A stretch of 51,496 nucleotides of DNA, from assembly GCF_017427765.1 (NCBI RefSeq), contig NZ_JAFRSC010000030.1:1-51496 (forward strand). The letters are read 5' to 3'. Under the pieces are notes generated by a model. The model was not told where the DNA came from, searched no databases, and saw only the letters and a program-made list of their open reading frames with translations. The stretch is from Methanobrevibacter sp. (GTDB taxonomy: Archaea > Methanobacteriota > Methanobacteria > Methanobacteriales > Methanobacteriaceae). A program made the translations under genes and the position numbers. Of this stretch, positions 34,346-42,968 are shown one piece after another; the first letter of the stretch is position 1; every line of letters starts with the position of its first letter.

Positions 34346-35734
34346 TCATTTAATCCATAATGCAATGTTGTAATATTTTTTAAGTTCATCACATTCATCT
34401 GAATCCATATTCTTAAGAATATTGAGGCTAGTTTGCTTGTTATTTCTAGACAATTCCATATGTGCATTAATAAAACCTTTCTCCTTAATTAGTTTCATTG
34501 ACCTTTTACCATACGTCAATTCAGGATTTGAGATACGATTAAGCATTAAGTTTAAAGTACGAGTTTCATCCATCCCCAATACTTCACACATCCCATACAT
34601 TTCATTAATTATGTCTGCCGCCCAGCTTTTAAGTGTAACTTTCTTGCCATCCCTAAGCAATCTCATTGATTCGACATAAGCACATTCAGCAGTGCGTTCT
34701 TCATTAAACTTCGCCTCCTTTTGCCAATCAGCATATCCAGATTCATTTTTAATTAATGAATATATTAACAACAGGTGCAGGAAATTCATGTCATGCCTTA
34801 CAAGACCGCATTTATAAAACGGATTAATATCCAAAGTCCTTATTTCAACGTATTCAATGCCATCATTTTTTAGAGAATTTAACATGTCCTGAGGATATTT
34901 TGGCTTAAGCCTAATTTGAGTATATAACTCCTTGGCTTCCGACAAATCTCCATTTTCAATAAAACCCTTGACATCACAAACAAAATCATCAACTGAATCA
35001 TATGAAGGATATAATTCTTTAAGATTTTTATAACCACAAGAGGAATTTCTAAAGGAAGGTCCTTTAGTCGAATAAAAACTGCCGTAATCATCTTTTTTAT
35101 CCATAAGGTGAATGCACTCATTGGAAAATGTCTTATGAGAACCCACAGAACAGCCTGTCAAATAGATTATTAGCCAACAATACCTTTGATAATTTCTGGC
35201 AATTTTTAAATAAACATTATTTTTAAACTCCGTAAAATCTGAATCGGGTTCTTCCAAGGCGTGTAATTTTTTTAAAAAACCATCTGAAAATGAAAAATTA
35301 AAATGAACCCCTGAAATCATCTGTTTTTTAACACCATATTTTTTTGCCAAATCTTCACGGTATTTTTGAGAAGATATGCCTTCACCCGAATATTGGGCTA
35401 TTGGAATTTGGTCCCAATAAGGCAAAATACATGGGATTGACTGAAACCAGAGAAATTCATCTTCACGAAGAGAATAATTAACAATATCAGATATCAAAGA
35501 AAAAGTATCAAACGCCTCATCAATTGTATCGAATGTAGGAGTTATTATTTCAATTTGACTTTCTGAAAAATCAGTGGTTACAACAGGATTTTTTAGTTTA
35601 TCACCAAAAACTTCCGGATGAGGAGTCAGAGATAATGTTCCATCATCTTTTACTCTTAAACTTTCCCATTCTATCCCAAATGAACCAGCCAAGATTTCAT
35701 TTGTGGGTATTTTTGATAGATTTAATAAATTCAT
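34346..35734 (-). CDS. gshA: Glutamate-cysteine ligase, GshA/GshF type (copy 2)
   Basis: A 462-residue close paralogue of the ligase at 27864, clearly alike along its whole length, with the same landmarks GSFGIEWESLR, PHPEVFGDKL, TTDFSESQIEIITP, QMISGVHFNFSF, GPSFRNSSCGYKN and EYVEIRTLDINPF. No substitution in these segments suggests loss of activity. AAGGTGATG lies 9 bases before the ATG. It is 63 bases downstream of the KEPV-repeat gene and could share its transcript. No palindrome of the type found in the other promoters is upstream. Confidence 0.9.
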   Translation of the reverse strand: MNLLNLSKIPTNEILAGSFGIEWESLRVKDDGTLSLTPHPEVFGDKLKNPVVTTDFSESQIEIITPTFDTIDEAFDTFSLISDIVNYSLREDEFLWFQSIPCILPYWDQIPIAQYSGEGISSQKYREDLAKKYGVKKQMISGVHFNFSFSDGFLKKLHALEEPDSDFTEFKNNVYLKIARNYQRYCWLIIYLTGCSVGSHKTFSNECIHLMDKKDDYGSFYSTKGPSFRNSSCGYKNLKELYPSYDSVDDFVCDVKGFIENGDLSEAKELYTQIRLKPKYPQDMLNSLKNDGIEYVEIRTLDINPFYKCGLVRHDMNFLHLLLIYSLIKNESGYADWQKEAKFNEERTAECAYVESMRLLRDGKKVTLKSWAADIINEMYGMCEVLGMDETRTLNLMLNRISNPELTYGKRSMKLIKEKGFINAHMELSRNNKQTSLNILKNMDSDECDELKKYYNIALWIK

Positions 35735-35797
35735 TTCTATTACATCACCTTAAAAAAATTAAAAAAGATAATTGGAATTAAAGTGTATGGTGAGCTA

Positions 35798-36373
35798 TTA
35801 ACTCATCCATCCACCAAGACCATCCCAAGCAAGCTCCAAGTGTCTTATACTGAACTGTCCGGCATATTGGTTTCCGTTTTGAAGAGCCTCCTGACATAAC
35901 CTGCTGGTACGGAAAGCCACGAGTTTTTGCTTGTGGTCATCATCAAGTTTTTCACCAATACTTCTGATATCAGACCTAACACTTTCAAAATCTACATTTT
36001 TAGAGAAAATTGCACAGATTTCTTGAGCATATCCTTCCATAGGTTGTGGAAGAGAAATTCCAGCATCCATAATGCCTCTTACTGCAAGTTCAAAATCACT
36101 TCCAAACCACATAATATTACGGCTTTTAAATTCTTCTTTGGCATTCCAAATACTGTCATAAATCATTTTTTCAGAAATACCTTCCATACCATATCCTGAA
36201 AACTCTTCATATATTCTTTTTGCACTCTGTTGTGTTGCTTCATCAACAGTGCTGGTTACTGGCTCTTTAACCTGTTCCTTTACCGGTTCTTTAACTGGCT
36301 CTTTAACTGGCTCTTTAACTGGTTCTTTTGCTGGTTCTTTTGAAAATAGTCCTTTAATCTTAGAAAATACCAT
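35798..36373 (-). CDS. Uncharacterised protein with N-terminal KEPV repeats
   Basis: A 191-residue protein. Residues 14-40 are a tandem KEPV/KEPA/KEQV run encoded by a 12-base repeat, forming a flexible charged linker after a short basic start (VFSKIKGLFSKE). Residues about 48-191 are a folded helical domain (AKRIYEEFSGYGMEGISEKMIYDSIW; GQFSIRHLELAWDGLGGWMS) that I do not recognise. AGGAGG precedes the ATG. It stands between the 26-residue-repeat gene and ligase copy 2 on the same strand. Confidence 0.72.
   Translation of the reverse strand: MVFSKIKGLFSKEPAKEPVKEPVKEPVKEPVKEQVKEPVTSTVDEATQQSAKRIYEEFSGYGMEGISEKMIYDSIWNAKEEFKSRNIMWFGSDFELAVRGIMDAGISLPQPMEGYAQEICAIFSKNVDFESVRSDIRSIGEKLDDDHKQKLVAFRTSRLCQEALQNGNQYAGQFSIRHLELAWDGLGGWMS
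36255..36335. repeat. 12-base tandem repeat coding the KEPV linker
   Basis: About seven head-to-tail variants of ACTGGCTCTTTA (minus strand TAAAGAGCCAGT) encode the Lys-Glu-Pro-Val run. Such arrays often change copy number between strains. Confidence 0.7.
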
Positions 36374-36424
36374 TATTAATACCTCCTTTTAATAATCATA
36401 TTTAATAAAAAATTTATTTATTCA

Positions 36425-37246
36425 TTAGTCCCTACTAACTGTAACTTTCAAAGTTGATTCATCCATCTTACTTTTTGCCAACATTTGAATGGTTGGACTA
36501 GGATGATTTTCTGCAATATCCTCCAAAAGAGCTTTGTCCTCAATATGTGAAACTGCAACCGAACAAATCATTTCGTCAGGTTCACTATAAGCAATTTCAG
36601 ATAAAAAAGAAGAATCAGTAATCTTTTCCATAGCTACACCACGACCAGATGCCTCTTTGTGATTTTTAGCAATATCTTTGAAAAGATCTTGATCATCAAG
36701 TTTATCCATAGCTTCAGCTGAAATAAGCCCATTGGAATCATTTTTAGCAATATCTACTAAAACAGACTCATCAGTAATCCTTGCAGCAGCAGTGGCACGG
36801 ACATTATCACGAGAATCATTTTTATAAATATCAATTAAAACAGATTCATCAGTAATCTTTGTTACCGCTATAGCACGAGTCTTCCAAAACGAATCGGTTT
36901 TAGCAATTTCTTCTATAACTGACATGTCATCAATAATATTTGTAGCACAGGCGCGAACATAATCATCCTCATCATTTTTAGCAACATCTATTATAACAGA
37001 CTGGTCATTAATGAATTCAAGAGCATTATAACGAACATCGGGATCTTCATGATTTTTAGCAATATCTATCAAAACAGACTGATCATTAATTTTTCCCATA
37101 GCTGCTTTTCGAACCCCAGATGCACTGTCATTTTTAGCAATATCTATCAAAATATTTTGATCATCCAGTTCTTTTATTCCTTCAATTCGCACTTCCGGTT
37201 TTTTGTGTTCCCATTTTGGTTTTGAAAATCTATCGAATAGTCCCAT
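36425..37246 (-). CDS. 26-residue tandem-repeat (HEAT/LRV-like) protein
   Basis: About 273 residues, made of some nine repeats of 26 residues with the pattern D(Q/E)SVLIDIAKND....VR..A...I.D. Such repeats build a superhelical scaffold like HEAT or LRV repeats and usually mediate protein contacts. The first 25 residues (GLFDRFSKPKWEHKKPEVR) are basic and similar in style to the start of the KEPV-repeat protein. I use ATG 37246; the upstream in-frame extension is hydrophobic and not repeat-like. Partner unknown. Confidence 0.8.
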   Translation of the reverse strand: MGLFDRFSKPKWEHKKPEVRIEGIKELDDQNILIDIAKNDSASGVRKAAMGKINDQSVLIDIAKNHEDPDVRYNALEFINDQSVIIDVAKNDEDDYVRACATNIIDDMSVIEEIAKTDSFWKTRAIAVTKITDESVLIDIYKNDSRDNVRATAAARITDESVLVDIAKNDSNGLISAEAMDKLDDQDLFKDIAKNHKEASGRGVAMEKITDSSFLSEIAYSEPDEMICSVAVSHIEDKALLEDIAENHPSPTIQMLAKSKMDESTLKVTVSRD

Positions 37247-37504
37247 TTTAATCACATTATAATTTATTGTGAACAAATACACAAGCTTCGTTAATGTTAG
37301 AGATGAATATAACAGCAAAAATTCATTATTATATATAATATATACACCCTATCATATTTAACATATTAGTGTTCAAAATAGAGAATTTTCTACAAAAAAA
37401 TAAATAATAAAAAAAATATCTAAAAAAAATAGTGGTAAAATATAGAAAGGTAAGCCCATATCCAAAATGCAAAACACTAATGATATGAACTTAATATATC
37501 AAAA

Positions 37505-38527
37505 TTATAATAACTCTTTTCTTAAATCAATTGTGTCTTTTAAATCAGGTCCGGTTGAGATAATAGTGACTGGAACACCAGTTTCAGTTTGTATATCTTC
37601 AATGAACGCTTTGGTATCAGCGGACAAATCGCTGAAATCCTGGGTTCTTGCGCAGTCAGGATATAATCTGTCAACACAGGTTAAAGCAATTTGGGTTGCA
37701 CCATTGATTCTGCATGATTCTTTTGCAAGTTCCATGTCAAAGTAGCCTATTCTTCTACGACGTCCTGTTACAACACCATATTCTTCAAGTCCTTTGCTTT
37801 CAGCTTCCTCTTGAGTCATTTCAGTTGGGAAAGGACCTTCTCCAACACGAGAAATATAAGCTTTGAATACATCAATTACTTCATCAACTTTAGTTGGTCC
37901 AACACCGACATCTGCCGCAAAGGTGGATGCAGTAGTGTCCTTACTGGTTACGAATGGATAAGATCCATAATAAAGAGAAAGAGCAAAACCTTGTGAACCT
38001 TCAATGAACACATCCCCACCATTGTCAATTGATTCATTGACTGCAAGAGATACATCAGTAATATACTCTTCAAGTTCTGGAATATCCCGGGCCAAATCAA
38101 TAGTTCTCATTACACGGTCTGAATTTGCAGGTCCGCAGCCAGAACCGGTACTTCCAATCTTTTTAGCCAAATGTTCTGAACTTTTATCCCTGTTCATGTG
38201 GTCTTCGGATATAATTGCACATCTCGGGTCAACACACATTCTTTCTTTTACATTATACTTTTTTAAATCTTCAAATTCTTTAAATAATACATCAGGATTT
38301 ACTAAAACTCCTGCTCCAATCATGAGTTTAGCATCAGTATGTACAAAACCTGATGGGGTCAATCTTAAACCATATTTTTCTCCGTTAAATTCTACAGAAT
38401 GCCCTGCATTTGGCCCAACACCCGCACGAGCAATAATGTCTGGCTTATCATTGTCACAAAGGTAAGTGATACATTTTCCTTTACCTTCATCACCCCATGC
38501 ACCACCAACTAAAATACTACAAGTCAT
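37505..38527 (-). CDS. purA: Adenylosuccinate synthetase
   Basis: A 340-residue archaeal short-form PurA that joins IMP and aspartate using GTP on the way to [14 protein letters not shown] at the N-terminus is the GTP/IMP loop, with [44 protein letters not shown] and [12 protein letters not shown] following in the normal order. It lacks the insertions that make bacterial enzymes about 430 residues. AAAGGAGTT precedes the ATG. It is transcribed alone. Confidence 0.97.
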   Translation of the reverse strand: MTCSILVGGAWGDEGKGKCITYLCDNDKPDIIARAGVGPNAGHSVEFNGEKYGLRLTPSGFVHTDAKLMIGAGVLVNPDVLFKEFEDLKKYNVKERMCVDPRCAIISEDHMNRDKSSEHLAKKIGSTGSGCGPANSDRVMRTIDLARDIPELEEYITDVSLAVNESIDNGGDVFIEGSQGFALSLYYGSYPFVTSKDTTASTFAADVGVGPTKVDEVIDVFKAYISRVGEGPFPTEMTQEEAESKGLEEYGVVTGRRRRIGYFDMELAKESCRINGATQIALTCVDRLYPDCARTQDFSDLSADTKAFIEDIQTETGVPVTIISTGPDLKDTIDLRKELL

Positions 38528-38640
38528 TTAATAACTCCTTTTAATCATTAATCTGAAAATTTTCAAAATTTCCATAACATTATTATTATATCATTTATTA
38601 TTAAAAAAGTTTTTCCAAAATTAATCAGACATAATATTCT

Positions 38641-38654
38641 ATATAATATAAATA
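38641..38654 (+). promoter_or_regulatory. Candidate TATA box of the sensory operon
   Basis: ATATAATATAAATA lies about 55 bases upstream of the first histidine kinase start in an otherwise gene-free 180-base gap. Confidence 0.45.
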
Positions 38655-38707
38655 TTACAAAGAACAAAAATACAAATCAATATAAATTATAAACTTGGGT
38701 AATTCGC

Positions 38708-40603
38708 ATGCATATTGAAAGACATTATAGAGAATTAGAAGATGTTGAAGAAATAAGAGTTTATAATATTGACAAAAACTATGTTTTTCAGGATGTTCCC
38801 CCCGTAAAGAAACCTGAAAAAGTTCGTTTTAGCAATGTTATGAAACATGTTCCATCCGATATTAATGTTTTCTTGCCAATTGATGATGGTGAAGATTTCA
38901 TTATCGAAAGAATTGGATGGAATTTACTGGAAAGATTAAATATTAAATTAGAAGATGTTGAAGGTCGTAAACTAAGTGAATGTTCACCATTTTACTATGA
39001 AATATTTGGAAATGCTTTTAAAGAAGTTTATGAAACCGGAAAAACTAAAACAATGAGGGTTTTCTACTATCGTAGCGATAAAATTCATGCACTTGCAAAC
39101 ATTCACGTTATCATCGATGAAGGCGAAATATACGCAATTTCAGATTTGAGAAAAGCAGTAGAAGAAAATAAAACTCCAGAAGAACAGCAAAAAGAAGAAG
39201 AAGAGAATAAAGCTGCTTTAATCGAATATTTCTCACAAACAGGAAGCTACTATAAGATTCACGATGAATTCACATGGACTCCAGGTATTTACAATATAAT
39301 CAACCGCTCAAAAGAAGCGAGCGATTCATATTACAACATCATTTTTGATTTGGTGATTCCTGAAGACAAACCATTAGTTGAAGAGTTGCTTGACACAATG
39401 AGCCCTGAAACAGATTCCTATGAAAATATCATCCGTATTAAAACACCTGGAGGTCAAATCAAGTATTTGGACACATATCTTTACTCCAAATTTGATGAAA
39501 ACGGGGAAGAAATAAGCCATTACGGATTATTTAAAGACATTAGTGTTGATTCACACAAGCATAAAACAAGACCTGTCGACTTTATGTTAAACGGATTCAA
39601 TCACAATTCCAAATTGTCATTGCTTGTAGAACCTTTAAGTAAGAGATATGAATTCAGTGAAGGATTCTATAAGATGATTGAAATTCCAAAAAATGAATAT
39701 ATTCATAGCAAAGATGTTATAGAAAACATCATGGAAAAGGATGTCAAAAAAGAAATTAATCAACTGATTGCTGGTGAAATACCTGAATTAAATAGAGTAT
39801 TTACATATAAAGTCAATGGTTCTGAAGATAATTTAAAAATATGCGAATTATTTATTGAACGTTTCAAATATGGTAACCAAGACCACAGTATTGGATTTTT
39901 AACCGACATTACCCTTTCACGTAAAAAACAGCAGGAATTAATCAAATCCAATGCAACTAAAAACATTTTAATTAAAGAAGTTCACCACAGAGTTAAAAAC
40001 AACCTGCAAGTATTGAACAGTTTCCTAAATCTTGAAAGAAGAGCATATAGAGATAACCCAAATCGTATTTTAGACAATATGCAGGCACGTTTATCTTCAC
40101 TTGCCCTGCTTCATGAAAAAACATACAATACTGAGGACTTTATAAACATCAATCTTGATGATTATATGCAGGATCAGGACTCAACTCTACAGACTTTATT
40201 TGGAGCAAAAAACATAAATTTCACATCTGAAGTTGATAAAGACATACACTTATCTATTCAGACAATTACACCATTACTTTTGGTTGTTGATGAACTTACC
40301 ATGAATGCAATCAAACATGCATTCCCAAACCCTGACATGCCAAACAAAACAATCTCCAAAAAGATTGACCTAATTAATGAAAATGTCTGCGAATTAATAC
40401 TGAGAGATAATGGAGTTGGACTTAAAGACCCTGAAGCTTTAATAAACCATAATTTAGGATGGGAGATAATAAATAACTTAACAAGACAGATTAATGGAAA
40501 AATTGAAATAATGGACTGTGATGTTGGAACTGGATTTAGAATACTATTCCCAACAAGTTTCGAACATACCTTAGATGAATACATGGAAAGCGAGGAGCAG
40601 TGA
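38708..40603 (+). CDS. Cytosolic PAS histidine kinase (HisKA_2 type), copy 1
   Basis: A 631-residue sensor kinase without membrane segments. Residues about 1-150 and 175-410 look like PAS-type sensory modules separated by a Glu/Lys-rich linker near 160-172. The HisKA_2 box is IKEVHHRVKNNLQVLNSFLNL with the phospho-acceptor His at about 426, followed by an HATPase_c domain (ELTMNAIKHAF, LILRDNGVGL, and GTGFRILFP). The signal is unknown. The related kinase gene follows after 4 bases, then a stand-alone receiver. Confidence 0.9.
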   Translation: MHIERHYRELEDVEEIRVYNIDKNYVFQDVPPVKKPEKVRFSNVMKHVPSDINVFLPIDDGEDFIIERIGWNLLERLNIKLEDVEGRKLSECSPFYYEIFGNAFKEVYETGKTKTMRVFYYRSDKIHALANIHVIIDEGEIYAISDLRKAVEENKTPEEQQKEEEENKAALIEYFSQTGSYYKIHDEFTWTPGIYNIINRSKEASDSYYNIIFDLVIPEDKPLVEELLDTMSPETDSYENIIRIKTPGGQIKYLDTYLYSKFDENGEEISHYGLFKDISVDSHKHKTRPVDFMLNGFNHNSKLSLLVEPLSKRYEFSEGFYKMIEIPKNEYIHSKDVIENIMEKDVKKEINQLIAGEIPELNRVFTYKVNGSEDNLKICELFIERFKYGNQDHSIGFLTDITLSRKKQQELIKSNATKNILIKEVHHRVKNNLQVLNSFLNLERRAYRDNPNRILDNMQARLSSLALLHEKTYNTEDFININLDDYMQDQDSTLQTLFGAKNINFTSEVDKDIHLSIQTITPLLLVVDELTMNAIKHAFPNPDMPNKTISKKIDLINENVCELILRDNGVGLKDPEALINHNLGWEIINNLTRQINGKIEIMDCDVGTGFRILFPTSFEHTLDEYMESEEQ

Positions 40604-40607
40604 AAAC

Positions 40608-42479
40608 ATGAGAATAGAAAAAGAATATCGTAAATTAGAAGATACAGAAGAAGTGCGTATCTATGATATTACAGAAAGAGACTTATTTACCAAAGTTCCA
40701 GCAGAATTTGATGTCATGACAATGCCTTTTGAAAAAACATTGAACAATATCTCAAACGATATAGATCTTTTTGTTCCATATAATGATGGAGAAGACTTTA
40801 TTGTTGAAAGATTAGGCTTAAGTGCGCTTGTTAGAGGTCATATTGAACAAGAAGATGTTGCAGGACGTTTGCTTAGTAAAACATCACCAGGTTTTTATAA
40901 AATTCTGGCAGAACCTCTCAGAGAAGTTTATCAAACAAAAAAAATGAAGAAAATGAGATTCTTCTATCACTTTAATGAGAAACTGGCCAGATTTTCAAAT
41001 ATAAAAATAATTTGGGATATGGGCAAACTCATCTTAATTTCAGAACACAGAGACAATAGTGAAAGTAAACTATTGGTGCCAGAAACAGATAGATATGATG
41101 AAAAAGCTCATTTAATCGAGTATTTCTCGCAGACTGGAAGTTACTATAAAATCAAGGACAGATACAGTTGGACACAAGGTATTTATAATATCATTAATCG
41201 TTTAAGAGAAGAAAATGATGAATATTACAATATAGTATTCGATTTGGTTATTCCCGAAGATAAACCTATAGTTGAAAAAATACTTAAAACCCTAGACCAA
41301 GGAAGAAGTAATTATGAGTCCATTATCAGAATAAGAACAGACGATGGAATTTTAAAATATCTTGAAATTAATCTCTATTCCAAGTTTGATGAAAATGGAA
41401 AATTGGTTAGTCGTTACGGTTTAATAAAAGATGTAAGTACTGATTCCAGTAGAAAAATGACAAGACCCGTTGATTTCTTATTAAAAGGTTTTAAAAATAG
41501 TAAGAAATTAGCATTGCTTATTGAACCGTTAAGCGCTAAGCAATACGAATTTTCAGAAGGATTTTACGAACTTTGTGAAGTTGACCCAATGACATATCAC
41601 CACTCAAGAGAAGTTATAGACAATATTGTTGAAGAAGATGTTAAATGCAGATTCAAACAGCTATTTGATGGTGAAATCAATGAACTTGCTTTAAGTTTCA
41701 CATATAATGTTAATGGAGATGAAAACAACCAAAAAAGTTGCGACATTTATATGGAAAGATTTGAATTCGGAGAAGCCACACACAGTATCGGATTTTTAAC
41801 CGACATTACTGAAGAGAGGAATAAGCAAAAAGAATTACTTGAAGCAAATGAACATCAAAAAATATTAATTAAGGAAGTTCACCACAGAGTTAAAAACAAC
41901 TTACAAGTACTGAACAGTTTCTTAAACTTAGAGAAAAGAGCTTATAAAAATAAACCGAACATAATTATTGACCATATGCAATCAAGACTCTCTTCACTTG
42001 CAATTCTGCACGAGAAAACCTACAATACGACAGACTTTAAAAATATTAATCTAAAAGAATATATTTCCGATCAAGATAGTCAGTTAAGAGGTTTAATCGG
42101 TTTAAGAGACGGTATTGAATTTGAATCTGAAGTGGATGAAGATATTAACTTAACTATTGAAGTTATAACTCCATTATTGTTAGTCATTGATGAATTGACC
42201 ATGAATGCAATTAAACATGCATTCCCTGATAAAAGCGCACCTAACAAAAAGATATTTAAACGGATTACTAAACTAGACAACTCAACCGGCCAGTTAATCC
42301 TCAAAGATAATGGAGTAGGTATTGACAATCCAGAAACCATTACTAAAAATCTGGGATGTGAAATTATCAAAAACCTCACAAAACAATTAGATGGAAAAAT
42401 TGAACTGATTCAACAGGACCATGGAACAGGATACAAATTGACATTCCCACTAGATATGGAACATACCATCGAAGGATAA
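40608..42479 (+). CDS. Cytosolic PAS histidine kinase (HisKA_2 type), copy 2
   Basis: A 623-residue tandem paralogue of the preceding kinase with the same plan: N-terminal sensor modules, HisKA_2 box IKEVHHRVKNNLQVLNSFLNL (His near 425) and HATPase_c (ELTMNAIKHAF, LILKDNGVGI, GTGYKLTFP). The kinase core is nearly identical while the first 170 residues have diverged, suggesting the two copies sense different inputs through one output. I start at ATG 40608, with GAGGAG upstream; the earlier in-frame ATG at 40575 lies inside copy 1. Confidence 0.9.
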   Translation: MRIEKEYRKLEDTEEVRIYDITERDLFTKVPAEFDVMTMPFEKTLNNISNDIDLFVPYNDGEDFIVERLGLSALVRGHIEQEDVAGRLLSKTSPGFYKILAEPLREVYQTKKMKKMRFFYHFNEKLARFSNIKIIWDMGKLILISEHRDNSESKLLVPETDRYDEKAHLIEYFSQTGSYYKIKDRYSWTQGIYNIINRLREENDEYYNIVFDLVIPEDKPIVEKILKTLDQGRSNYESIIRIRTDDGILKYLEINLYSKFDENGKLVSRYGLIKDVSTDSSRKMTRPVDFLLKGFKNSKKLALLIEPLSAKQYEFSEGFYELCEVDPMTYHHSREVIDNIVEEDVKCRFKQLFDGEINELALSFTYNVNGDENNQKSCDIYMERFEFGEATHSIGFLTDITEERNKQKELLEANEHQKILIKEVHHRVKNNLQVLNSFLNLEKRAYKNKPNIIIDHMQSRLSSLAILHEKTYNTTDFKNINLKEYISDQDSQLRGLIGLRDGIEFESEVDEDINLTIEVITPLLLVIDELTMNAIKHAFPDKSAPNKKIFKRITKLDNSTGQLILKDNGVGIDNPETITKNLGCEIIKNLTKQLDGKIELIQQDHGTGYKLTFPLDMEHTIEG

Positions 42480-42547
42480 ACAAAAAGGAGTTAAAGTTTA
42501 AATAAAATGAATAACAAATATTTAAAATTATAATGGAAAGGATAAAA

Positions 42548-42958
42548 ATGAACGAAAGAATTTTAATTGTAGAAGATGAAGCAATCACAGCACTTGATTT
42601 GAAATACAGTTTAGAAGAATTAGGATATGAAATTGTCGACACAGTTGATACTGGTCAAGACGCAATTGACACAGCTGCAGAAACAGTTCCAGATGTTGTT
42701 TTAATGGACATCAAATTGAAAGGAGACATGGAAGGAATTGAAGCTGCAGAAGTAATTTCAGAATTAAGGATACCAATCATATACCTAACTGCAAACACAG
42801 ATACAGATACTTTTGAAAAATCAAATGTCAAAGGATCATACGGTTTTGTATCAAAACCATACGACATCAACAAACTCGATAAAACACTAAAAATTACAAT
42901 CAATAGAGCAAAACTAGAAGAAAAGCGAATCAATGAAGCTAGTGGCTTTACAGAATAA
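42548..42958 (+). CDS. Stand-alone response regulator receiver
   Basis: A 136-residue single receiver domain. ILIVEDEA provides the acidic pocket, VVLMDIKL contains the phospho-acceptor Asp near residue 53, and YLTAN and FVSKPYD supply the conserved Thr and Lys. There is no output domain, so it may relay phosphate or act through protein contacts, for example with the next gene product. GAAAGGATAAAA precedes the ATG at 42548; an ATG at 42533 would add five residues. Confidence 0.9.
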   Translation: MNERILIVEDEAITALDLKYSLEELGYEIVDTVDTGQDAIDTAAETVPDVVLMDIKLKGDMEGIEAAEVISELRIPIIYLTANTDTDTFEKSNVKGSYGFVSKPYDINKLDKTLKITINRAKLEEKRINEASGFTE

Positions 42959-42968
42959 ATGATTTAGT

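Noticed and set aside
42508..42534. Short open frame between kinase 2 and the receiver (8 codons, with AGGAG upstream)
   Set aside because: Too short to support, and the upstream motif could equally be chance; at most a leader peptide.
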